Source: Marchantia polymorpha subsp. ruderalis (lineage: Eukaryota > Streptophyta > Marchantiopsida > Marchantiales > Marchantiaceae). From it: a DNA stretch of 64,000 bases. Numbering within the stretch: position 1 is the first letter of the stretch; each line of letters opens with the position of its first letter. Below the pieces are notes generated by a model that saw only the letters and a program-made list of their open reading frames with translations, had not been told where the DNA came from and did not search any database. Positions 29,480 to 41,399 of the stretch are shown piece after piece. Position numbers and translations under genes: made by a program. The stretch covers positions 5,726,501 to 5,790,500 of the forward strand of contig AP031356.1 of assembly GCA_037833965.1 (NCBI GenBank), given 5' to 3'.

Positions 29480-30083
29480 AAGCCTGCTTCCTAGATGCCT
29501 GTACATAAATGGTTTGATTGCGGCTAAGTCATTTTTAACGCTTGCACGACCTGCCCCGTGTTTTTCCCCACTAAGTTCAAAACTCTTGCCAAATACTTTC
29601 CTTCTCGTTCTGCAACCTGAAATAGGATATTCAAGTGGTGAGTCCAGGTGAAAACTGAGTATTGCTAGTGATTACTAATCAATCAGAGTGAACATTTGTT
29701 AAGCAAGATTTATGCAAACTAGTCCATTTGCGGATGGCATGTGTGTTTAAATGTGGTACCTCAGAAGCAAAACTTTCAATTTGACAGAAATTTGACCTCG
29801 TTGAAGAAGCCGAAGAAAATATGATTTACGTTGTTTTAGTGGCCGAAAACTCCATTAAAGTAGGTTTCATTGTACAACGCTTCCATGGATTAAATTTTTT
29901 TGTTAATAAGATTACAAGCAGCCTAGAAGCACCTACATAGTAAGAAAACCCAACGCACCTGAACTAAAGTATACAGCACTTGCTTTCCTGCGCAATCGCC
30001 TATAGCGTACACATCGTCATATCCAGGAAATATTAAATACTCATCCAAATCATTTCTGCCAGTATGATGATTCAGATCTAATA
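29480..30083 (-). pseudogene. Type II NAD(P)H dehydrogenase fragment (last exons)
   Basis: On the minus strand an exon-like reading at 30083-29959 gives RNDLDEYLIFPGYDDVYAIG followed by DCAGKQVLYTLVQ and a CAG|GTGCGT donor. After an intron ending TTTCAG, 29616-29524 gives VAEREGKYLARVLNLVGKN. One shifted base leads on to GRASVKNDLAAIKPFMYRHL at about 29,560-29,500. GDCA and AERxGKYLA are hallmarks of the FAD-binding C-terminal half of alternative (NDH-2) NAD(P)H dehydrogenases of mitochondria and plastids. A frameshift and the absence of N-terminal exons nearby mark it as a pseudogene fragment. NDA/NDB versus NDC type cannot be decided. Confidence 0.65.
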
Positions 30084-31841
30084 AAAACGTAACACAACAT
30101 TCAATTCACCTAAAACGATCAAATAACTTACTTATGTTAATCGCATCCTTCTCACCGACATTTGACATGACTATCTGCTCCGTCAATTGGATGACAATGT
30201 CCCCAAGAAAGACACAGGAAAAAATCTGGGTATTTCAAGACTTCCGGATAATGAACGTTGCCACCCAGAAATATCCATTACTGTTTGTAGATGCTATCTT
30301 TGACCATATGGCCGGACAAATGTTGTAGAATACTCGATGGATTCTCGGGATATTTCAAATGTCGATCCAAGAAGAAAATAAAGATAGGACTACATTCACC
30401 ACGGATAGGAGAACGCATACGCTTACCATAATTAATCATTTGGACTTCGTAGCGCACCAGCAACGTTGCAGCAGATGATGACACATATTTTACTAAAAAT
30501 TTTGACCTACGTAAATGTTTGGAAATTTGTTTCGATGAATCCTGAGTCTTTGGGTCGAAGTTGGTACACTTGGTACCTACAACAAACTTTCCACAAATGT
30601 TGAACTAGATTTACACCAACTTTTTATGATTCAATAAATATCTTATCAAAAAAATTGGAATAATGAAAATAATTTATTAACATGTGTTTGTATACATTAA
30701 AGATCAAATTTTAGCATAAAATTATTAAAAGTGGATATCATATTTGTTGAAAAATTGATGTATAACAATACTTGGACATATATTTTTGGAACATAAATAT
30801 TTGAATATTTACTTATATATCATTTATATTATCTAAAGAAAATTTCATTACTCCATGAAACAAATTAAACAAAGATTTTATAACTTTTAATCTAAAACAG
30901 TAATTCATTCAATGAATCTGTGAAAAAGAGAATGATTTCAGATATTCAAATAAATTTGATACAAAATTAAGTTTTTTATAATGAATTTATTTTAAAAATA
31001 ATAGCTATTAATTGAAAATATCTATGCTAGGAAATCATATTTAAATTATTTAGAAATAATATAAAAATTTATGTCTTACATTCATATGATGAAATTGAAG
31101 TATTGAATACTACATTACTATTTTCATATAGTTCTAATAAAAAAATCTACGAATTATATAATCATGTTTAAATCATCAGCTTGGTTTATAAGCATGAGTA
31201 CAAAAAATAATCCATGAATAGTTCAGAAATTATTATCATAATCATTTTTTTAGATGAATTAACATAATTTGAAATATATGTGTGTACATATATGTACGTA
31301 CACACAATTATATATCTAAGCTGTCAAAATTAGACTTTGTGGGTAGAAGACATTGATTTTCATCCAGAAACTCATTAGTCCCCCTACAACTTTAATATTC
31401 ATGTAGCTCTCAAAGCAAGATGTTTGAGATTTAATCCTCTACCCTGATTCTGAAGAAACCACTCGAGATATTAAAGACCTCTAGACAGCCGTTCTACTAT
31501 ACAGTTTCAAACCTTCAATTATGGACGTCGTTCTTTTTGGAACCTGATTTCTAGTTTCCTAAACATTTTATAAAGTCATATCAATCTGATGGAAAACGGG
31601 CCTTAATCTTAACTGATTTAGCTTCAATTACTTATCTAAATAATGCACATATTATATCCATAATCTTCAAATCAAGAAAGAGATTCAGAAGAAATGCACT
31701 TAATTTGAATGGAAGAACAGATAGACTAGCTGGGTATGGAAATTTACTCATCACCTCATGTGCAGGCCCTGGAGCTCTCTACCATGTCTTAGCTGAAAAT
31801 ATAGGTTTACAAATATTGTTTTATCCTGACCTGTCACAAGA
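30084..31841. other. AT-rich stretch without a recognisable gene
   Basis: From about 30,600 the sequence is very AT-rich with long A and T runs. The short ORFs at 30134-30328 (+) and 30278-30484 (-) show no domain I recognise; the latter might include eroded upstream NDH-2 exon sequence. Confidence 0.4.
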
Positions 31842-31858
31842 GCTGGAATAGCTCAGTT

Positions 31859-31891
<33 letters not shown>

Positions 31892-31915
31892 GAGGTTCGA
31901 CCCCTCCTTCTAGCG
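31842..31915 (+). tRNA. tRNA-Asn (GTT)
   Basis: A 74-nt cloverleaf. The acceptor stem GCTGGAA pairs with TTCTAGC, with one G-U at the fourth pair and discriminator G. The D arm contains GCTCAGTTGGTTAGAGC. The anticodon stem TGTGG/CCACA closes the loop CTGTTAA, with GTT at 31876-31878. The T arm is GGAGG-TTCGACC-CCTCC. There is no intron and CCA is not encoded, as in nuclear tRNA genes. The internal A and B boxes are intact. T runs (TTTT at about 31,947 and TTTTT at about 31,954) downstream could end Pol III transcription. Confidence 0.95.
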
Positions 31916-32228
31916 AACCCCTTTATTTCTTCGGACCTACTCGTCATTTTCGCCTTTTTGTTCTCCTACATCGGGAGCACTAACATGAAATACCATCTGA
32001 GCTACGCGGCCCGGCAAGTGCTTTTGTTACTCAAAAAAATATTGTAATTTACGCGTTCCGGGGCAATCTAGCAAACACTGGCACACAGTGCGAATTTTGC
32101 ACAAAGATGGCTGTTTTCCACGAACCACAAGTGCGACGCTATGCATGCTATAATCGCTGGGCCAAACCGCGCCGGGACGACTGGTGCTAAACCCCACGCA
32201 ACTCGGCCGAAAGTGAGTAGGAGAAGCC
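31916..32228. other. Spacer between the tRNA and its decayed partial copy
   Basis: Nothing recognised apart from the T runs noted for the tRNA. GGGCCAAACCGCGCCGGGACG (two short pieces around 32,158-32,178) may be eroded 5' parts of a second copy, but no fold can be shown. Confidence 0.3.
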
Positions 32229-32330
32229 ACACGGTCTGAGGTTCGACCCTCCATCTAACCCACTTTCGTTTTCGCGACTTACTCTACATTTTCGCCTTCT
32301 TGTCTTTCTAAATCGGAGCACTCATTTAGA
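32229..32330 (+). pseudogene. Decayed duplicate of the 3' half of tRNA-Asn and its flank
   Basis: CCACACGGTCTGAGGTTCGA continues with CCCTCCATCTAAC and then, at the same spacing as after the real tRNA, TTTCGCGACTTACTC, ATTTTCGCCTTCTTGT and ATCGGAGCACTCAT. The matching flank after the tRNA is TTCTTCGGACCTACTCG, ATTTTCGCCTTTTTGT, ATCGGGAGCACTAACAT. No matching 5' half or anticodon arm is preserved. Confidence 0.65.
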
Positions 32331-34546
32331 AAAGATATTTTTTAAATTACTCTAAAATACTGATCGTATTATGGGCTTACAGTAACCTTGTATCAGGTAT
32401 ATATCTATGTATACACACTAAACATTTCGATCAAAATATGAATTCTAATTTCATATGTGATTGCTTAGTGAACTAATAAAAAAAATTTGCATCTAAGTAA
32501 TTATTTATGGTAAAAAGAACCCAATGACATAAATTAGTATCTTATAATATAATTTGTGTCAATACATGAATTTTATTCAAATTTTTTTTAAAGTCTAAAA
32601 TATTTTCATTAATCAAATCTAGTTATCCAATTACATGAAAGATTAAGGTCTTTCAAATTTCATGTCTAAAGACTTATCATATTGACTAACATCTTAAATT
32701 TATATTAAATCAGAACTTGATTATACAATATACATATAATTGATATTTTTAGCATAAATAAATATCAATTATATGTACTAAGACACAATAATGTTGTTTG
32801 TTACACACAAACATTTAATTCATCTTTAAATATGAACGACAAAAGTGTGAGCATGATATAGAAAGAATTAAATAGTTCTAAAAACGTAATTTAATATATC
32901 ATTATTTTTTATTGTGATAGAAATTCATTTTCAATAATAATAAAGAATAAGAACTAGAATTTTTAGAAAAAAGACATCCAAAACATTTCAAAATCGGAAA
33001 AAAATATCAAAATATTTTTTTTAATAAAGAAGATAGAAAACACACGTAAGTTATGATGTCTCAATATACTTCCTATATATATCAATGTACATGGAAAAAA
33101 CACATATTTCAAATTTTCAGCAATTGAAAACTATATTAATTATTAATAACAGTCGATATTGGTCATAAAACACAGAAATTTTAATATTCATATAATTTTA
33201 CAATTTATATTTAAACTTACAACTGAATATAGAAATTTTTACCCTGGAATCTATCTTCCAACTGTCATTGACTAAATAAATGCTTCTATTATAAAAAAAC
33301 GAAGCCTTTGTATGATTAGATGGATATGTTTATGACCTTAAAAATATCAGTATTCAATATAGAAAATTAGAACTAATGTGATACTATATAACTTGAAGGT
33401 GATAATATATCATGTGTTTATTGTGAGTTATGTTTTTATACAGGTAGAAAATTTCTTTTCTTATCCTTTAGATGTTATTATTTTTTAAGGTAGAGCAAGA
33501 TGCAAATTATATAACAAAAATGATGACATAGATTCATCAAATCTTACAACTATGAAACTAATCCAGTTGTTAGTAGCATCAATATGGGAAAAATTGCATA
33601 CTAAAGATAATGGATATGATTGGGAAAAACTTGACCAAATAATTTTTAAGTAGACTTATGATTTAACTCTCACTAGCTTCACCATGATGAGCTACTCTAG
33701 TCAGCTTGACACTATATAACAGAGCTGATTCTCAAGGACATAATTAAGATTTTCTAATGAATCATTATTGTGTATCCATGGACATTACCTAACGAGATGA
33801 ATCATCTATCTTTTTTGGTTTTTTCTCTATTGTGTATGTGTGTCATGTTAATGTTTGCATCATAGATCAATGATTGGTTTCATACCAATATATTGGTCTA
33901 ATATCAATTGATAATTTGTGACTTCATAAAAAAATTGGCAATAAATGCATTGATGTTTTTGATAAGCACAAAAGTGCTTTACATCAGTTTTGCAATTTTT
34001 GTACATTAAGAAGGAGATTTATGTCACCAACTTTATCATTAATAAAAACAAAAAATCAAACACGCACAACAAAAAATCACATTTGCACAAAAATTCAAAA
34101 AACCAAATTGTTGTCAACTCTATTTAGATTGATTCATCAATCTAATAATCAAAAGTTTGATCACAATGAACTTTCTAGATCCTATTACAAACAATCAAAG
34201 GAAGTTATAATCTCCACAACTAGCATCACATGAGTCATCTTTTTTCATCTAGCTGCATAGTTTGTTGGAAACAACATTGGTTTTGGAAAAAAAAAGGATT
34301 GTTGCACAATTGAAACATATACTACTAGTCAATGAATTTTTATTAAACATTCAGAGTGATAAACATAATTTCTTAGGTATAAGAATGAGTATCGATGTAT
34401 TTAGCATTTCAAACTTTACCAGCTTACAAACTACAAATTTCATGAATTTTTCCAAATTGAAATATTCATGATGTTGGATAACAAACAAGAGCTAATTTCT
34501 TGACCTACAAGGTATTCATATACAACTTGACTAGTTGCTACATATT
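32331..34546. other. Very AT-rich stretch, no gene recognised
   Basis: Long A/T runs, stops in all frames. Two small open frames (34021-34233, 34262-34471) have Lys/Asn/Ser-rich composition as expected by chance from AT-rich DNA. Confidence 0.5.
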
Positions 34547-35060
34547 TGTGGTAACTTCGTGTTTAGTTTTTTTTTTGAAAAGATGAAATGTGAAGAGTAG
34601 ATGGATAGAAATTTACACTTTTAGGATAAAAATAATTAGAAGCAGATTAAATAAAGGATTCTGTAGCAGATGAAAAGTTAGTAATAGTTGGAATCCATGA
34701 CAGACACCCCTCTCTTGGAATAAGTGTTTTTACTTGCAATCAATAAAGTTAAATTAAATGAGTCATGATTTGCTAGAGTAAATACTTCACAACTTTGTGA
34801 GTTAATGGTGACTTGACTTAGTAAGTATCTTGATAGATAAAACTCGACATGCTTGTTACAACAAGCCGAAGAACTTCTGAAACGGATAAGGAGTTAACGA
34901 GTTATGAGTGTAAGAGATGGCTGGTATGGGTAAAGAGAAGTCGAAGAGAGGACTTCCGAATTCGGCTTTCCAGCAGAAGGGACTTCGGTTTAGTAAAAAG
35001 AACGAACTTTGTACAACCAATGTGCACGAGTTCACTAGGCTGGCGTCAAGATACAATAGC

Positions 35061-35094
35061 AGAAAAGGTAGTTCCGCATGGAACTACCTTTTCT
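35061..35094. repeat. 15-bp perfect hairpin inside remnant H
   Basis: AGAAAAGGTAGTTCC and GGAACTACCTTTTCT enclose the 4-nt loop GCAT. Confidence 0.8.
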
Positions 35095-35180
35095 GCATGG
35101 ATATTACCGCATGGATATTTCGGGAGAATTATTTTTCAAATCGAGAGATAAATGAAAATCGCAAGTGTACAATTGAGTGC

Positions 35181-35218
35181 AAACGATGGTGCAAGTTCCA
35201 GGACTTGCACCATCGTTT
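35181..35218. repeat. 16-bp perfect hairpin inside remnant H
   Basis: AAACGATGGTGCAAGT and ACTTGCACCATCGTTT enclose the 6-nt loop TCCAGG, only 86 bp from the hairpin at 35061. Confidence 0.8.
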
Positions 35219-35600
35219 TGCAATGATAGGAGAACATTTTGCAATGAACAGATAGCTACCAAACATGATCTCTTGCTGTGAGATTAGAATTGGATTTCCG
35301 CAGCGATTGTGAAAGAGTGGTATTACGATTGCACGCCAGAGGGTAATGGAATTCGTGGGAACCATGAAAATTGGACAATTGAACAATGGACTCAAGTCTT
35401 GGGGCCGTGTGTGCAGATCAGACCCGCGATTTACTCTATTCCACATCGAAGGACGATGTGTAGATTCGAACGTCGACTGGAAGACAAATTAAGAGCAATG
35501 ATTGCCGAGGAGAAGATGAGCAAAAAATCTGCATTTCTGATGTTGAGGATAGAAAACCTCGCGCAACACACTCAACAGTGTTTCAAATTCTGTGAGAAGT

Positions 35601-36942
35601 AGTGGATCATGCAACGGAACCAATTAATGACCCAATAAAAAAAAAATTGGTCTAATCCCAACCTCCTCAGTATGACTCGATCGCAAACACTTCCGAGCAT
35701 TCACTTGGATAAGACTGTCACACAACAAAATGTCGCGCGAGCCCATTTACAACACCATCCTGCGTCCTTCCTACGAACTGGATGTCATCCTTCTTTCTAT
35801 GTAACCAAAAAATTGTACCTGATTAGATACCGAATCTCAGTCGGCCCTCTGGAGTTAATTATGTTCGCTGATCTGTCCATTGTACTCGAGAATAATGAGA
35901 CTGCAAGTGTGAGAGCATCCTAAATCCAAGTCAAATTTAGAAAGGGAACATACACAATTATTCATGTAAACTAGTGGCATTGCGACGCATGTGATGAATC
36001 CGACTGAGGCTAAAACCAAGTGCTAATCCAGACCTTGCTGCCTACATCCCTTTGCTCCGACAATAAAAGACTTATAAGCCCTGAAGGCTACCTTCCATAC
36101 TTTATTTATGTGTCATGAGAAGGATGCTCAACGGACGCATCATCCTCAATGAAACTTTTGTATTTGTACATTTTTTCCATAGCAACACATGTGTTGGTAC
36201 TAGTTAAAGCACTAAGAACACCAAATCAGATCGAGCACAAGATCATATCTTACGTGAAACCCTACCCCAACCCATAATGAGTTGACTTTTAGCATGCTCA
36301 ATGCTAAGCCTGATACCTGGAGACCAAAACTGAACTGGTGGGCTTTAGGTGGTCTGAGAAATGGAGAACAGGGTATGGACCCTGCAAAAAAATTCTGAAG
36401 ATCACCAATAGACCACCAGCAGTCAAAAAGGGAGCCAGGCCCTCATTGGATTGAAAAACTACCACTATTGTCATCCACCTTCTAGGAAAAGGGATAGCAA
36501 AGCATCCTCTTAAAAAAAGAAAAAAGCTTGAGTGAAGGTGGAGGGAGAGTAAGTTAAGGGGCTTCAGAAGGTTACAGCAAGAAAGTTCTCGCACAAAATT
36601 TGGCAGGTCTGGAATTTGTCGTAACAGCCCAGACTGGCAGATGAAAATGTGTGAAAATCCACACCCCCGATTGTACACTGAACCCCATCGGGAGTAGGTT
36701 CAAATGCACGGGGGGAAAAAGCATGAAAAACGAAGAAAATGGAAATTCTCTGAAAGTCATACGCTCTACTATCCTGAAATAGTTTGCTCTGTGTCCTGTA
36801 CAAGTTTCTTAGAGTATGAAGCTCAAATCTCCAAGAGTCTTTGAACTTCTCAAAGACTTGAGCTCCCTTCCCCACAAATTGGTAACCGTTGTGTTTACGT
36901 TATGTTAGTTTTTGACACAAGCTTCGACTTTTGCAGCCAGGT
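35601..36942. other. No gene recognised; 3' region of the bHLH gene
   Basis: The open frames here (35672-35923 +, 36304-36678 -, 36564-36875 -) show no domain I recognise. The part below 36943 is expected to hold the 3' UTR of the minus-strand bHLH gene. Confidence 0.4.
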
Positions 36943-39363
36943 TCAAGTGAAAGTTTTAAAAAGCTTCTGCAATGCATTAACTATGTCATCGGCAGTCAGC
37001 TCGGAACCTTCTTCGACCTGAAACATTGAAACATGCTTGCATGCATTAGAATAGCCGCAAATGAAAACAGAACAGGATTAGCTCATCACTATCTTCGAAG
37101 GAAAGAAGCCCGTCAGCTACAACCCAATAGCTGACGAGCAGTTGAGGTTTTGAAACCCGAGCAGCAAGACAAAGAGACCAATGTGCTTTCCCACCAAAAT
37201 CTCTCAAGAACTCAAAGAGAATGAGAAACAAGGGCAGGCCTCGGTGTTTGATTCGTCAAATAGCGAAGCCTGATTCATAACCGTCAAAAAGATCACTGGG
37301 ATCTCCCTAAATTCAATGCAGACTCAACTGAGCACCTTGTTGGAGCAAAATAAATGCAAGAAAGAACACTCCCACCATGAATATCGGATTTTCTTAACTA
37401 GTATTGATAGTCAACCGACCCATCAACTCATGGGTTCGTTCCGCTGTAAATCATTTCAAATGGAGACTGTCACATATACTGTTTTGTTTCTGGAAGTAAT
37501 TACTTACTTGCAATACATAGGGCAAAATACCGTGAGAACAAGACACTGAAAATTCATAATAAACAGGTTTGTACATAATATCCTCAACAAAAAATTTGGT
37601 AGGTGGAAAAGAGTCACCTTCGCATTGAAGGTCAGGTCAAGAGCGGTTGCTGAAAAGGAAAGAATGTTCGCACTGACAACGACCAGACGCAGCTTCTCCA
37701 ATTCCGCCAAAGATTTTACTAGCACACCTTTCTTCTTCTCACAGTGCAGTTTAATGAGAACATTTTTCTCAATCATACGAGCTTCAATCTCTGCAGCCTG
37801 TTCTTCATCTTCAACCGTTGTGACAGTGGTGTTCTCGCTCGTATCCTCCTCATCGCTGGCGTTTCTAGACTGTTTCTTCACAGTGTAAACTGTCCGCAGG
37901 CCCTTCTTTGGAGTGCTTTCTTCTAAGGTTTTAACCCGGTCTTGTAGCTGCTTGACATATTTGATTGCATCACCAAGGACGGAAGCCTTGTCCATCTATC
38001 AAATAAAAAAGGACAGAGTGAATGAGGTGTATTTTATCACTACTTTGTGCTTCGTGATTCCTCTGAGAGAAACTGCTTGCTTGATTTTATCTTAGATGCA
38101 TAGAATAACATTTTGAATTTGTTTCAAGTAAACCAATAGCTGAAAAAAGAAACGTCACAAGTAGGATACTGCGGCCTTTTTGACAGAAATTAATATTTGG
38201 TCTAAGGTCTCCACATACACAGCACACATGTTAAAACTCTGCAAACTCTGAGGAAGATGCCCCCTCGGCACAGGAATAGTTAAAACGAGCGACTCACCTT
38301 TTTAAGTCCTGGTACAATGGCAGACAGTGCAATAAAACGTTGGCTCAACTTCTCCCGACGTTTCCTCTCGGCCATAATGTGGTCTTGTGTGTGACCAGAA
38401 CCTTTCACAGTGGTGAATGGTGCTTGGACAGCATTGACTCTATCCGGCTTCACATCCACGTAATCCATATCTGGTTTTCTCTTCCCTGGCATTGATTCTC
38501 CAAGAGAATTTGGACTCTCTCTTCCACAACTGTTACTCTCTGTTTCTATCGAGGAGTGTACATCGTTGCAATTTTCCTGGATTCTTAATCCGTTACGACA
38601 TGGAATAGAGGTTGTTGTTGAAGCAACAGACTCCAGTGTTTCATCAGGTATTTTCGACAAAGAAGTAAACCCTTCAGTACGATGGTTCCCAATCTTCTCG
38701 GGCTGCAAAAATTGCACCATGCGGTGCTGAGGTTTTCCAGAGTAAATCGGTACAGTGGAGCTCCTTTGGCCTTGCTGAGAAATATTTCCTTCCCAAGCAT
38801 TCGACCTCAGCATCTTCATGGGCCTTTCAAGATTACAAAGGCTGTCCAATGGAGATGAGTACGATGAAAGATTGTGAGGAGGCACTGCACTCGGGATCTT
38901 CACATCGTTACCTGTCTTAAATCCTGGCATCAATGAGGGAAAGCTAAGATTATGGCCATTTTGGTGTCCGACGACATTCACAAGCGATTCTGATGTAGGG
39001 GGAAAGAGACTATCTAAGTGCCTCACAAGAGAAGGATCCTCCAGTCCCTGCTTAACAAAAAACAACGTCTCAATCAGGAGAGAAACGAAACACAAACTCC
39101 ATGTATTCAAAGGAGATCGAACTTCAGTCGCTGACTTGCAGGTAACAGACATCCATCTGACGTCAAAGGAAGCCATCGGCAGTTACAAAAGTGGAATAAC
39201 GAGCGCAATTTTTGTAAGTCTAAAAGTTTGCAAGAGGGATATACTGCGGTGAAGGAAAACCCCTCAACATTCTGTCTCTTATGATCATTCAGAAATTAAG
39301 ATAGGACTGTACCATCTCTGACAACCACTGCATCGCACTAGTAGATGAAGGTGCAAACTCCAT
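36943..39363 (-). CDS. bHLH transcription factor, subgroup IVa-like, 417 aa, four exons
   Basis: Minus-strand exons by eye: 39363-39313, 39047-38298, 37995-37618 and 37017-36943; all introns are GT-AG and phase 0. Residues 1-17 (MEFAPSSTSAMQWLSEM) join to GLEDPSLVRHLDSLF, the short N-terminal motif common in this plant group. The bHLH lies at about 238-293: basic region DHIMAERKRREKLSQRF with the His-Glu-Arg set for E-box/G-box binding, helix 1 up to PGLKK, then helix 2 MDKASVLGDAIKYVKQLQ. The intron between PGLKK and MDKAS is typical. The C-terminal part (about 335-417: NVLIKLHCEKKKGVLVKSL, TADDIVNALQKLFKTFT) resembles the ACT-like dimerisation domain of this group. It is a nuclear DNA-binding dimer. 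Members of subgroup IVa in angiosperms control ER bodies and terpenoid pathways; the target here is unknown. No break is seen. A possible 5' UTR intron acceptor (TGCTTGCAG) lies near 39,435. Confidence 0.88.
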
Positions 39364-41399
39364 TGTTAAAAGTCCAATAACATTCCAGCTCCAACTGCAA
39401 TATTAAGTGCTTGAAGAGCTACGCTGCGAGTTTTGAACCTGCAAGCACATCAAAGAAGTTTCTGTCAAACATAACGTCAAACAGCAAGACACCTTCAGGT
39501 TGTGAGAGGTGGAAAGTTATGAAATATCTTCGGACCCGATCAAATATCATGCACGAAGGTAACAATGAGGAGAAAGGTGAGTACGGTAGAAGCCTAGTAA
39601 CAACTAAAACAAGAGAAGAAAGAGAAGAAGAAGAATAACTCAAATACATAAACAGTAACCAAAACAATTCCAGTCAAGAATTGAGCACACACGTAGTGCA
39701 AACGCCGATACCCCGGTGCGTCCGCTTAAAGGTAGGATCCAACAAGAACATGTACAACATGATAATGTTGTGACAGGAGGAGAGGAGCAAAAACTGAAAG
39801 AACACCATGAAAGCTCTCTTGCAATTATTCTCATAGACGTCATGTGCTTATCGCTGCTACAAAACAACAGCATGTATAGTAAAATGACGGTATATCAACA
39901 CACCCCCCACCTAATTTACTTCTCGTAGCAAATTAAAATTTCATTGTTCTTTGCCGTAGTTCAGTTACTTTGAGGTTCATCGGACATAATATGCCGCTCA
40001 TATGGTTTCCTACGAAGTTTCCATAGGATTGCTTCTGATATCCGTCATACTATGCGCAGGTTCTTGCAATTTTAGCGAGATTGTCCTAGCGCAAACACGG
40101 ATAATAAGAAAAAAATTATTGTGACGAGCAGACATAAGGAAACTCGTGAAACTGTCAGTGTAAAGACATGAAGCACGCCTACTCGAACGGAGCGTAGACA
40201 GAACATAGCGGAAGGTTGTCAATCAAGTAGAGATCAGGTAATGTCTCCGACAAGTGAGAAACATAGAACTGAAGATGCTGATAAATTGGGGGCTGTTATG
40301 TTATTTGACGAAGGAAAATTAGTCCAGTTACAAATTTAGCTCTTAGGAAGACTGAACAAGTGTAAACTCACACTCTGATAGAATTCACTGTAGATATAGT
40401 CCAAATCGTTCTTCATCGCCAGTGATATTCCATATCTGACTTAATTATTCCTGTTAACAAACTATTCATAGCCTCACTAACAGGGTTAGAGCAGCACAGG
40501 TTGTGAAAGAAATGGCGTAACCAGCTTCGCAGTAGTTTCAGTATTTGCAGTTACGTCAGGTGTAATTCTTGGAATAATAAAATTGATTCCTACGGTACCT
40601 TGTTTATCGGAGACTTTCAAAAATATATCCGTCGATGGGAGGTACGCACGACCTCCTTCGAAGATGAGCGCCTGAAATACTCCAATATACACTAACTCAA
40701 CGAAATAGTATATGCTGGAGCATACGGAACCAAAAATGATCGGCTTTTAATATGTTTCCTGGACACTGCACAGCAATGAATCCGGAACAAGGTCCGTCGA
40801 CATGGCATGATACAGTGCTTCCATCCAGTGCTTCCATTGGACTAGAAAAAGCAAATGCGGAGATACAATGCTGTATCATACCATGTGCACTAGTTTCAAC
40901 TCTCCGCAAGGACCGACCTGGTACGGTGGAAACTAGCTCGAAAGCTACAAGGGAAGGATAATTTAATTCCGTCAGAACAACGTGGTCGCTTTCAGAAGAA
41001 ACCAACATCACAATATTCTCTACACACAGCCCATTTCCGGTGAAAACGATCATCAATTGAATCCGCTGGAGAGCGAGAGGTTAAAATCAGGCTGGCTTCG
41101 ATAGACCGCTCCTCTCCAAACTAGGCAGGCATATCCAAGAAAGGGCTCAACATTGAGCTGCCAGAGGTCGGGTAAGACTGCAGAGCACAACACCCAAAGA
41201 AGGAGGTTTTCAAGTACGAACCGGAGCTGTTAATCAGAGCGAACTACCCCAGAGCGATTACAGCGATGGACACTTCCGACGCGCAAACATAAGCCTCGAG
41301 TTGCAGCTCCCAGCGCACGCACGCACAGCTTATCCGAGCCCCATCGGTCCCCACGAGGCGAACAAGCTGCTGCTGCTGCTCATGACCAGAATTACAGAT
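39364..41399 (-). other. Probable 5' UTR/intron region of the bHLH gene
   Basis: No coding exon is recognised. A possible acceptor (TGCTTGCAG) is at about 39,435 on the minus strand, and a possible donor (GCTAG|GTAGATGAG) is at about 41,420-41,432, which would make this a long intron in the 5' leader. A 14-bp near-perfect inverted repeat, ATGGCATGATACAG/CTGTATCATACCAT, lies at about 40,803-40,905. This is inference. Confidence 0.35.

Larger units (their letters stand above)
34547..35600 (+). mobile_element. Old remnant H of the A-F element family
   Basis: TGTGGTAACTTCG followed by a T run at 34547 resembles the family 5' end. At 34,840-34,910, CGACATGCTTGTTACAACAAG and GGATAAGGAGTTAACGAGTTATGA correspond to CGACGTGCTCGTTCTAACGA and GGATGAGGACTCAGGGAGTTGTGA of copy B (about 3300-3365). 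At about 35,310-35,420 the reading KEWYYDCTPEGNGIRGN and NWTIEQWTQVLGPC matches the N-terminal domain of copy F. No 3' end is found. It is more diverged than the other copies. Confidence 0.6.

Noticed and set aside
32150-32230. A second complete tRNA gene upstream of the duplicated T arm
   Set aside because: No acceptor, D or anticodon arm can be paired; only the T arm and 3' flank are preserved.
35672-35923. 83-aa + strand ORF after remnant H
   Set aside because: No recognised motif; might be eroded element sequence but nothing aligns by eye.
37504-37617. C-terminal extension VTLFHLPNFLL of the bHLH frame
   Set aside because: It is intron read-through. A donor (AAG|GTGACT) at 37618/37617 and the exon 37017-36943 give the conserved C-terminal helix instead.
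38280-39176. Using the ATG at 39176 as the start of the bHLH protein
   Set aside because: The 43 residues before GLEDPS are intron sequence: a clean acceptor (AAGCAG) precedes GGACTGGAG, and an upstream exon at 39363-39313 supplies the conserved MQWLSEM.
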